From Reclinomonas americana ATCC 50394 (lineage: Eukaryota; Jakobida; Jakobea; Jakobida): DNA of 35,863 bases. The stretch is from assembly GCA_048213135.1 (NCBI GenBank), contig PS015370.1, forward strand, positions 59,830 through 95,692, given 5' to 3'. The position numbers were made by a program, and so were the translations under genes. Below the pieces are notes generated by a model that saw only the letters and a list, made by a program, of their open reading frames with translations, was not told the DNA's origin and searched no databases. Below, in pieces: positions 17,116-26,700 of the stretch. The first letter of the stretch is position 1, and each line of letters opens with the position of its first letter.

Positions 17116-20100
17116 ATGAGCTCCAAGACAACCAAGGTGTCGATGACGTGGACCGGTGTGTTTGCCGCGGTGGTGTTGCTGGTGGCCATGTCCGCGGTCA
17201 GCGTCCGTTGCGTCTCTTTGTACATGTGATACACAGAAGCGGTCACTTGTACATGACCTCCTCGGCACTGGCAAGCAGTCGTCTTACTCATGCGGGTCAT
17301 CCACGTGTGTGAACAGGCGGACAAGCCGCACCCACTTGCTCTGCCGCCGCTCACGAGTCGAAGCGCATTTGGTGGTCCGTCGCCTCCAATGCCGACGGCA
17401 CCAAGCTGGTGGCCGTGGTCGAGTTCGGTCGCATCTACACCTCCGCTGACTCGGGTGCGACGTGGACGCCGCACGAGTCAGATCGCTACTGGGTCAGTGT
17501 GGCCTCCAGCAGCGACGGCACCAAGCTGGTGGCCTGCGTTTACTGCAACGGCAACATTTACACCTCTACCGACTCGGGCGCGACGTGGACACCGCGCGCT
17601 TCGACGCAAGCGTGGTCGGCGGTGGCCTCGAGCGCCGATGGCACCAAGCTGGTGGCTGTGGCTGTCGGTGACTCGATCTACACCTCCACTGACTCTGGGG
17701 CGACGTGGACCGCACGCGAGTCTCATCGGCAGTGGGTTTATGTGGCCTCCAGCAGCGATGGTGCGAAGTTGGTGGCCGTGGTGAATGGTGGCCAGATCTA
17801 CACTTCCTCTGATTCTGGCGCGACGTGGACGGCCCGCGACTCCAATCGCCCGTGGTCGGCTGTGGCCTCCAGCGCGGATGGCGCCAAGCTGGTGGCCGTC
17901 ACCCACGGTGGCCAGATCTACACCTCCACTGATTCCGGTGCGACGTGGACGGCACGCGAGACGGCGCGGCTGTGGCGGTCGGTGGCCTCCAGCAGCGACG
18001 GATCGAAGCTGGTGGCCGTGGTCGGCAACGACAAGATCTACACGTCGAGCAACTCGGGCGTGTCGTGGACGCCGCGCGACTCGAATCGCAACTGGTTTGC
18101 CGTGGCCTCCAACGCCGACGGCACGAAAGTGGTGGCGAGTGTGTACGATGGTCAGCTCTACACGCTGGACGTCAGCACGTGTGCGCCGTGCTCGGGTCAC
18201 GGCACGCTGAACAACGACGGTTCGTGCTCGTGCTCGGGCGACTACACCAATGCCACTTGCAACTGCAGTCCCAGCCTCACCTGCTCCGGCCACGGAACGT
18301 GCAAGCCTGACGGTACGTGCCAGTGTGCCACTAACTACTACGGTGTTTCGTGCAACGTGAACTGTGTGGCGGCGGCGACGTGCTCGGGCAACGGAACGTG
18401 CAAGGCTGACGGTACGTGCCAGTGCACGGGCGACTACACCAATGCAAGCTGCAACTGCAGTCCCAGCATCACGTGCTCTGGCAACGGAACATGCAAGGCT
18501 GACGGTTCATGCAAATGCAACAACAACTATTACGGTGTTTCGTGCAACGTGAACTGTGTTTCGGGCACCACATGCTCTGGCAACGGAACATGCAAGGCAG
18601 ACGGTACATGCCAGTGTAATGCCAACTATTACGGTGCATCCTGCAATGTGAACTGCGCGGCGGCGACGACGTGCTCGGGTCACGGTGCGTGCAAGCCAGA
18701 CGGTACATGCCAGTGCACTGGCGACTACACGAATGCGAGCTGCAACTGCAGTCCCACTGCGACGTGCTCTGGCCACGGTACATGCAACACTGACGGCACG
18801 TGCCTGTGCACGGGCGACTACACCAATGCCAGCTGCAACTGCAGTCCCACCACCACGTGCTCGAGCAATGGAACGTGCAAGACTGACGGAACATGCAACT
18901 GCTCGAGTCCGTGGAGTGGTGAGTGATACATTTGTCACCTTTCGCAGTTGCTGTGGACAGGCAGCTGATCATAAGTTTGGTATCGCGTGCAGGATCCTCG
19001 TGTTCGACCTGCTCTGGTGACACAGTTGTTGCTCTTGGATACATTGGCAAGTGGCAGGCAGCGGCCTCCAGCACTGACGGCACCAAGCTGGTGGTCGTTT
19101 ATGCTGGTGGCTATGTCTACACTTCCACGGACTCTGGCGCGACATGGACGGCTCGTGCCACGGATGCCGTTCGCACATGGAAGGCAGTGGCCTCCAGCAG
19201 TGACGGCACCAAATTGGTAGCAGTTGTTGGTAGTTCTTCTGCCACTGGTCAGATCTACACCTCTGCAGACTCAGGTGTGACGTGGACAGCTCGAGCCACC
19301 GATGCCAATCGCAGATGGAGCGGTGTGGCCTCGAGCAGCGACGGTGTCAAGCTGGTGGCGACGGTGACCAATGGTCAGGTGTACACCTCCGACGACTCTG
19401 GCGTGACTTGGACAGCACGCGATTCGAACCGGTCGTGGACCTCAGTGGCCTCCAGCAGTGACGGCACGAAGCTGGTGGCTGCGCTCGAATTTGGCAAGAT
19501 CTATACCTCAACTGATTCCGGCGCTACGTGGACAGCTCGACTTACAGATACCGACCGCGCGTGGAGATTTGTGGCCTCCAGCAGTGACGGCACCAAGCTT
19601 GTGGCTGTGATGAATTCTGGTCCGATTTACACCTCCACTGACTCCGGCGTCAACTGGACGACCCGCGATTCCAGCCGATTCTGGAACGGAGTGACGTCGA
19701 GTAGCGACGGCACGAAGCTGGTCGCCACTGTGAACAGTGGTCAGATTTACACTTCTACAGATTCTGGCGCAAACTGGACAGCACGTGAGTCCTCTCGGCC
19801 GTGGACTGGAGTGACCTCTAGCAGCGACGGCACCAAGTTGACAGCTGTGGCAACTGGCGATCAGATTTATACCTCCACTGACTCTGGCGTGACGTGGACA
19901 GGAGTGACCCAACCTCTGCAGCTGGCGAATGCATGGCGATCTGTGGCCTCCAGCAGTGACGGTACCCGACTGGTGGCTGTGGCGAATGTTCTTCCGATTT
20001 ACACCTCCGCCGACTCGGGCGCCACATGGACACCTCACGAATCCAGCGGTCGCCGCAACTGGATTGCAGTAGCCTCGAGCAGTGACGGTACCAAGCTGGT

Positions 20101-20743
20101 GGCTGCGACGAGCAACAGTCGCATTTACACCTCAACTGACTCGGGGGCGACGTGGACCCAGCGAGATACGAGTCGCTCCTGGACCGCAGTGGCTTCCAGC
20201 AGTGACGGCTCCAACCTGGTGGCCACGGTGAACAATGGTCGAATTTACACCTCCACCGACTCCGGCGTCAACTGGACCCAGCGCGATTCGAATCGCGTCT
20301 GGACCGGAGTGGCCTCCAACAGCGACGGCACCAAGCTTGTGGCAGTTGTTGGTAGTACCGGTGGTCAGATTTATACGTCTACTGACTCGGGTGCGACGTG
20401 GACGGCTCGTGATTCGAATCGCGTCTGGGCCGGAGTGGCCTCCAGCAGTGACGGCACCAAGTTGGTGGCCGTGGTGAATGGCGGCCAGATCTACACCTCC
20501 ACCGACTCTGGCGCAACGTGGACGGCCCGCGAGTCGAATCGCGCCTGGGTGTCGGTGGCCTCCAACAGTGACGGCACCAAGCTGGCGGCCGTGATGACCA
20601 GCGGCCAAATGTACGTCTCCACCGACTCGGGCGCAACGTGGACGGCTCGTGATTCTGACCGCGGCTGGGTATCGGTGGCGTCCACCAGTGACGGCACCAG
20701 GTTGGTGGCTGCAGCAGATCAGGTGTACGTGTTCCCGTGTTGA
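17116..20743 (+). CDS. Secreted Asp-box propeller/EGF protein, copy B
   Basis: Exons 17116-17206, 17317-18918 and 18993-20743 total 3444 nt (1147 aa), with the same phases as copy A. The signal peptide starts MSSKTTKVSMTW and reaches about residue 30. Exon 2 has seven Asp-box blades, then eight EGF-like modules against five in copy A. Several modules have an alternative NYYG(V/A)SCNVNC core. Exon 3 is exactly as long as in copy A (1751 nt) and again holds 14 blades with the GVTQPLQL linker between the seventh and eighth, ending YVFPC-stop. Blades 2-12 of exon 3 differ at many sites from copy A, while the first and last blades and intron 2 are nearly identical. This suggests local gene conversion or selection on different parts. 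Function unknown; predicted secreted, calcium- or ligand-binding surface protein by analogy only. Confidence 0.88.
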
Positions 20744-20879
20744 TCTGTGCTTTTCCCCTCGTTTTCTTTTGCAAGTTGCCTCTTCGAGTGTTGCTCCTCT
20801 TTTCTCGCGATTTTTTACCACCTTGCCCGGCACACGCTACGCTTAACCTTTTGTCATCGAGCGTCAATCAGTGACTGCC

Positions 20880-20885
20880 ATTAAA
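20880..20885 (+). terminator. Poly(A) signal variant ATTAAA, copy B
   Basis: Same ATTAAA as in unit A, 136 nt after the copy B stop, within GTGACTGCCATTAAAG. Confidence 0.45.
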
Positions 20886-20964
20886 GTCTCGTTCTTGCAA
20901 CGCCGGGAAACGTCAAGGACGCGTCCTTTCCCTCTTGTCCTCATTCATTTGATCGTCCATGAGC

Positions 20965-21360
20965 ATGGGCTTCCTCCGCTCCTTCTTCGCCGCCATGCTC
21001 TCCCTCCTCGTGGCCGCACTGGTCACCTCCGCCGTCGAATCCATCAACACCACCGTGCTGTTCCCGATGCCCGAGGAAGTCGCCCGCGTCATGACCGAGC
21101 TGCGCACACAACACACCGATCTGGCCATGGACAAGCTGCGCGAGTGGATCGCCGCACTGCCCGCACTGGCCCTGTGCATTGTGTTGGTGGGGCATGCAGC
21201 TGGTGCCAGTGCAGCCGGCCTCACTCTGCGGTGGGTGGCGCCCGGCAGCTCCGCCTACTTTGGACTGTTGCCGGTGCTGGTGTTGGTCATTGGAGGTTGG
21301 TGTGCATGCAGGAATCCTGATCGTCTTTGGTGATCCGCGCTCATCTCCACGCAACAGCGG
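20965..21360 (+). CDS. Small three-TM membrane protein, copy B, 3' partial
   Basis: Near-identical to the gene at 15523; differences include A-to-T and T-to-A changes in the loop (RVMTELRT, WIAALP). The start at 20965 matches copy A. An extra in-frame ATG at 20959 is unique to this copy (ACG in copy A). Unspliced reading ends WCACRNPDRLW-stop at 21333. Removal of the same 16-nt GTTGGTGTGCATGCAG (21296-21311) extends the third TM as GGILIVFGDPRSSPRNS to the gap at 21361. Codon TTC of copy A is absent here. It stands about 220 nt behind the secreted-protein gene, as in unit A. Confidence 0.65.
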
Positions 21361-21380
21361 NNNNNNNNNNNNNNNNNNNN
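21361..21380. other. Assembly gap (20 N)
   Basis: Gap at the position equivalent to 15922-15941 in unit A. Confidence 0.9.
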
Positions 21381-21426
21381 GCTCTTCTCCATGTTCTTGT
21401 GCTGCCGCACTCTTCTCTTTGTCCAC

Positions 21427-21998
21427 GGTCGCGCGCAAGCAAGGCCGCCACCACCGACGGTCTCGTGCAAGCCCACCACCACCGCCACCACCTCCACGCA
21501 GACAAGTCAGATTGACTTCCCTTGCTTCCCTCGTCTTCTGCATCCGCTCAACATGCATTCCTGCAGACGTGAGAGGTACTCTCTGCTTTCTTGGCCACTA
21601 TCCCTGGTGGATTGACTTTCCGCTCTTTGGCGTGATGCGATCACACGCAAGGCCGCCACCACCTCCGCCTCCTCGCGCAGACAAGATAGATTGACTTTCC
21701 TCTCTGTTTCGTGCTTCCGTCGTCTTCTGTCTGCATCCACAGCCACTTATACCTCATCCTCTCTCGCTTCGTTTGCACCTCTCCTCTCTCATGACCATCC
21801 TTGACATTGCACTGTGTCCACTCTGCGTGTTTGGCGTGATGGGATCGCGCTGCACGGCCACCTTCGCCTCGCGCAGACATGATAGATTGACTTCCACTTT
21901 CTTCGTCTTCTGCATCCACAACCACCTATTAGCTCATCCTTCTTCTTCTTCCGCGCAGCTGCAGTGCCACCCTCCTTTTGCAGACAAGTGACTTTGAC
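21427..21998 (+). repeat. Degenerate tandem array, period about 180-200 bp
   Basis: Four diverged copies share a core of the form GGCCGCCACCACCTCCGCC, then CTCGCGCAGACAAGATAGATTGACTT. Cores lie near 21474-21517, 21652-21698, 21855-21893 and 21950-21998, often preceded by TTTGGCGTGATG-GATC. Unit A has a single core at 16100-16145. Each core contains an acceptor-like CGCGCAG followed by stops in most frames, so I see no coding exon. From here to 22134 the sequence is C/T-rich with nothing else evident. Confidence 0.6.
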
Positions 21999-22134
21999 TC
22001 TTCTCTTTTCCACTTTGTTCTCCTTCGTCCTCCTCCATCTCATTCTCCTCTCGCAATGTATTATTTAAACATTCTCCTCTTCCTTCTCCTTTCTTTCTCC
22101 TTTCTTTCTCCCTTTCCCCCCTTCCCCCCTCTCA

Positions 22135-25100
22135 TCATCTCCTCATGGGCAGGGGAGAGAGAATAGACGGCAGCTGCTCCATCGTCTCCTTCTCCACATC
22201 CCGTCGGGGGTCGAGGAACTCGTTCAGCGACGGCAGAGAAATGCTGGGCTGCGAGTGCATGAAAAGGCAAATGAGCAACGGCACTCTCCTTCTCCCTCCC
22301 CGTTTCAGCAGCACTCACCATGAGGAGTAGCACGGCGGGCAATCCGAACCGCGCAAACGAGAGACCAATCAGCCACTCGTTGCGGGCGGCGTGGTTCTCA
22401 AACATAATGTCGACGGTGCGAGAGTCGGTGATCACGCTGAGGCACAAATCCTCGCCTGCGCGCGCGCACAACTGCGATTGAGTAACACAGAACGACAGCA
22501 CAGGCACTTTCACAATTCGGCACGCAACTCTTGTCAAGGTCCTGACGGATGCGGCGATCGCCCTTCAGCGTCGGCGTCTGCACACCGGCGGCCACGTGCC
22601 AAATGGAGGCAAGCGCAATAGAGCTGTTGAGGGACTTGGCCGAGGAGCCCCACTGCAGCTGCTTGCCGTCGTCGGACAAGCGGAAGAATCGGCGGTGCGG
22701 CTTGGAGTGGCGACTGAAAATGTACTTGGTGAGGACGGCGCCTTGCTTCACCGACTGCACCGCGCGACTCGCTGCGGCCTTGGCATGCGCGGCGCGACGG
22801 CTCTCCAGCACCTGGCTGAGTTGAGAGCGACGCATCTCCGCCTGTTCCATAATGAGTGAGCATGACAAGAAAACTACAACGAAAACAACAAGTGCGGACT
22901 CACCCTGAACAGCGCCGGCGCACTGGCCATCGTGCCCGAGGCGACCACGTCACCGGTGCGCGCTGAAAGGGGTCCGCCAACCGGGCCGGTGCCAGCCAGC
23001 GCCACGCCGGAGGCGGCCGCGGCTCCGGCGCGCATCTCACGCTCCACCGTCGGCACGTGCTCCTCGTGCACGACCACACGCGAGGCCAGCGGCTTGGCCA
23101 TTTGTGCGTAGCCCTCGTGTTCCTTGGTGATCATCACATTGTCGTTGGTGGACTGCGAGTCGTCGGCCGTGTTGTGGCTGGCACACTGGCCGGGAGTGAT
23201 CCACAGCATCAGCTCGCCCTCCATGGAACCCAGTGGCGAAGCGCCGGTCGCCGTCGGGGCGTCCTTCTTGGCATCGCCGTGATCGCCACCAAAGTCAGTG
23301 GCGTCGTGCTCCTCCTGCTGCTGCGCAGGAGCTTGCGAGAGGCCAATGGAGCAGGCCTCCTCCTCCTGTTCCCTCGACGATTCCACCACCACATCCGACT
23401 TGTCGGCCGCGGTGGCGACCGGCGTCTCAACGGCGCTGTGCTGCGACGTCGGCAGAGACTCGGCGACCAGATCGTCGCCGGTGGATGCAGTCGCGTCTTC
23501 GCCCACCATAGCCATTGCCTGCTCCTCCTCCTCTTCCTCTTCCTCCTCCTCCTCCTCGTCACCGCCCTCTGAGCGTGAGCCCTCCGGATCGAGCTCGTCA
23601 TGCGTGTTGTTGTCGGCGCCGGCAGCGGCGGCGGCTGGTGGAGCCTCGTCGACCTCGACGACCGGTGCGACTGCCTGAGCCGCAGTGGCTGCTGCTGCTG
23701 CTGCCGCAGCCGCCGCAGCCTTGGCCTGTTGCGCGGCAAGGTTCTTGGGAATGGGCAGAGGCTGCGCAGGTTGAGCAGGATGAGGACGGGGAGGAACATG
23801 AAAACAAAAACTGTGTGCAGCCCACTGTCTCACCTTGCCCACTCGCTCGTCGTCCGTGGCCAGCAGCTCAAGACCAAAGCTGCCCTCGCTCACCTCGCCC
23901 TCGTTGTTCTCGAGGCTGCGCGGAATGTCGAGAGTGCTTCCAGCCGCCGGGTGATTGCTGAGCTCGGCGGCCAGGATCTCCTGCTGCTGCGCCACGCGGC
24001 GCACGTCGCGGAACACACTCGTCAGTGCCGCTGAGATGGGCACTGGCGTGTTTCGGCCGGCGTGTAGCACCGGCTGTACTTCTGGCGACGGACCCGTGAC
24101 AATGAACGAGGCAAGCAGGAGACGACACTCGGCCAACGCCTGCTTGTCGTTCTGGCTCAGCATGCCAATGAGGCGGGCGTTTGACTGCGCCGCCAGCACG
24201 GCCTCGTCGCACGAGCTGTCGTGGCTGTCGGAGCTGGCCATGAGGCCGCGAACTTGCACCGTGGCCGGCGGGAATTCGTACACCTGCAGGGGGGAGAAGC
24301 GGTGAGGCAGTGAAGTGAGGGGGCTTACGCAGTACAAACAAGCACACACCGTTGTCACGCCACGACCGGCGCTGGAGCTGCTCGTGTCGTCGGCGCGCTG
24401 GCTCGTCGCCTTTTGCTGGGCGACCTCGTTGACGAATGTGTACTTGCGCAGGCGGTGGCCTTGCACGCGCTCGTTGAAGTTGCGCTTGGGGGAGGACTAT
24501 GGAAGGGAAGGGGTGGTGAGGGGAAGGGGCGGTGAGGATAAGGGGGAAGGAGGGGAAGGAGAAGGGATGAGAGGGAGAAGGGATGAGAGGGAGAAGGGAG
24601 GGAGAGGGGAGAAGGGAGGGGAAGGAGGGGGAAGGGGGGAGAAGGGGGGAGAAGGGGGGAGAAGGGGGAGAAGGGGGNNNNNNNNNNNNNNNNNNNNNNN
24701 NNNNNNNNNNNNNNNNNNNNNNNNNNNNNNNNNNNNNNNNNNNNNNNNNNNNNNNNNNNNNNNNNNNNNNNNNNNNNNNNNNNNNNNNNNNNNNNNNNNN
24801 NNNNNNNNNNNNNNNNNNNNNNNNNNNNNNNNNNNNNNNNNNNNNNNNNNNNNNNNNNNNNNNNNNNNNNNNNNNNNNNNNNNNNNNNNNNNNNNNNNNN
24901 NNNNNNNNNNNNNNNNNNNNNNNNNNNNNNNNNNNNNNNNNNNNNNNNNNNNNNNNNNNNNNNNNNNNNNNNNNNNNNNNNNNNNNNNNNNNNNNNNNNN
25001 NNNNNNNNNNNNNNNNNNNNNNNNNNNNNNNNNNNNNNNNNNNNNNNNNNNNNNNNNNNNNNNNNNNNNNNNNNNNNNNNNNNNNNNNNNNNNNNNNNNN

Positions 25101-25642
25101 NNNNNNNNNNNNNNNNNNNNNNNNNNNNNNNNNNNNNNNNNNNNNNNNNNNNNNNNNNNNNNNNNNNNNNNNNNNNNNNNNNNNNNNNTTCCTCTGGCGC
25201 TTGCGCACATGCTTGGAGGCACGTCGCGTCCATCGCGCCCTCCTTCGCGCCGGGCTAATGTACACCTCTGCAGAGTTCAGCTCTACAGTAGCTTCTGCTG
25301 CCGGCGCCTCTGTCGCCTGCTCCTCTTGTGTCTCCTCCATGACAACAACAATCGTGGGAATGTCTTCGCAAGGAGGCGCCTGTTGCTGTGGCTGTTGCTG
25401 TTGGGGAGTGCAAGGCGGTGCTGCTCGATGATGCCCCGGTGCGTAGCGGTTCCACACGGCATCGCCATCGCTCTGATCGCTCTGTGTGGATGGGACGAAT
25501 ATGCTCGCCACTGTCAGCTTCGATATCTTGCAGAACACAATGAAATGAATGAGAGAGAACGCACCACGTGGAAGAGTGCATAGCCGAGCTGTTCACGCAG
25601 GCTGCCGCCAGCGTCGTCGGGGGAGAGCCACTGAGAGTCCAT
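22135..25642 (-). CDS. Acidic low-complexity protein with C-terminal PH domain
   Basis: Exons (minus): 25642-25565, 25481-25189 (runs into a gap), gap, 24496-24359, 24283-23834, 23761-22904, 22841-22529, 22455-22319 and 22248-22135. About 790 residues are visible. The N-terminus is MDSQWLSPDDAGG; exon 2 is Gln/Glu/Ala-rich then basic (ARRRARWTRRASKHVRKRQR). Exon 3 begins SSPKRNFNERVQGHRLRKY. Exon 5 has an 11-Ala run and a 12-residue Glu run. The C-terminal exons form a PH-type domain: VLTKYIFSRHSKPHRRFFRL at its first strands, a long middle insert as in PLC-type PH domains, SVITDSRTVDIMFENHAARN, and the closing helix with the conserved Trp in NEWLIGL. It probably binds phosphoinositides or protein at membranes. 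The frame is also open upstream to an ATG at 26149, so a longer N-terminus is possible. Intron 22456-22528 uses GTTGCG. Confidence 0.75.
24502..25188. repeat. GGGGAGAAG purine tract plus 511-N gap
   Basis: From 24502 to 24677 the plus strand is a purine-rich minisatellite built on GGGGAGAAG, which is a pyrimidine tract for the minus-strand gene. It runs into an N gap (24678-25188). The region is probably the intron between PH-gene exons 2 and 3; part of exon 2 or extra exons may be missing. Confidence 0.8.
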
Positions 25643-26587
25643 GCTGTGTGTGTGTCTGGACTTGGTTGTCTCTCGCACAATGACAAAATTTGAGATTTGT
25701 CCGTGATTTCTCCTTGGTTCGGACGCATGCTCTGTTTCGAATTGTGTGCCGGAAATGGGTGCTGCTGGCGATTGGTGGGCGTAGGGGAAAGGGGGCGGCG
25801 GGGAGGGGAAGTGGGGTGTGGGGAAGAGATGGGGGGAGGGTAGTGAATGAAGAGCAAAACTGGGTCGCAAATTAAAATACAGCACGTGGTCGATCACGAC
25901 TCGCAGCGGTCTTTGTTCCTCTCTGGCAAGCCGCACCGTGGTGGTTTCTAGGCACTCCAGCCAATTCAATGCAGCCTGCCTGCGCCGCAGGTTCGTTGTC
26001 ACTGGCACTTGCGTTGTCTTGGTTTTCTCAACGCACACGATCGCGACACAATCGGTATCGTCCGCCGGCCGCAGTATATATCGCAGCGCAGCGGTACATT
26101 GACGTTCTTGTGATTGCACCGTAAACAGCAGGCGCAAATCGGGATTCATCTACCCGTAACTAACGTAGTGCCGAGATCCTCTCTCGTAAGCTTACAACGA
26201 GTCGCGGTTTCTGTCGCAGACAACAGTATCACCATTTCGACTTATAATTAGCGCTAGCTCGAGCTCGTACTGTTCTGCAATGTCTCGATCTCAGTTTCTG
26301 ACGCTCACTCAAGATGGTGATCATCGTGCAGCTGTGTATCTGTTCGTCAATGCGCATTCCACGAGCTCGAGGACGTCGACGTCGACGTCAATCGGAAAAT
26401 CTTTCTGTCATGTCGTCGACGTCGACGTTGATCGCCATCGCGCCTTCCACCGTGCTCTTCACCTCGGAGAGCATTGCCACTTGTGTGGCATGTTTACAGA
26501 GTGCACACCTCTGCCGCTCCTGGCGCAATGTCGTCCGTCCAATCGTCGTCCTGTCAGTGCACCAAACTCTCTCTCCATCACGAGACG
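25643..26587. other. Divergent intergenic region
   Basis: Between the proposed start of the PH-domain gene (minus) and the signal peptide of the next plus-strand gene. A minus frame stays open from an ATG at 26149 to the PH-gene start, and a plus frame is open 26280-26591; neither has independent support. TATATA occurs at about 26075-26080. A GACGTC/GTCGAC-rich element at 26351-26425 is listed separately. Confidence 0.4.
26351..26425 (+). promoter_or_regulatory. GTCGAC-rich upstream element 1
   Basis: Contains GAGCTCGAGGACGTCGACGT followed by more GTCGAC copies, then CGGAAAAT. It lies about 160-240 nt upstream of the start at 26588. A related sequence in the opposite orientation lies at the same distance upstream of the paralogous gene at 29805. 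Possible shared promoter element. Confidence 0.35.
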
Positions 26588-26666
26588 ATGAACCGCTCAG
26601 CGCTCAGCCTCGCACTTCTCGTGCTCTTCATCGCCAGCATTCCTTACTGGTACATTCCGCTCTCTT

Positions 26667-26700
<34 letters not shown>

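Larger units (their letters stand above)
16207..22000 (+). repeat. Segmental duplication, unit B
   Basis: Second unit of the head-to-tail duplication. It has the same order as unit A: conserved block, diverged spacer, secreted Asp-box/EGF gene, membrane-protein gene. The right end is blurred by a degenerate tandem array (21427-21998) and is followed by the 3' end of the minus-strand PH-domain gene. The right boundary given here is approximate. Confidence 0.85.

Noticed and set aside
25643-26149. Minus-strand frame with ATG at 26149, open and in frame with the PH-domain gene start
   Set aside because: The first 120 residues look partly protein-like but the following 70 are low-complexity. Without a homologue I kept the shorter start at 25642 and mention the longer one as an alternative.
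26280-26591. Plus-strand 103-codon frame starting MSRSQFLTLTQDG
   Set aside because: It overlaps the GTCGAC-rich element and ends at the next gene's start; no domain, no splice support.
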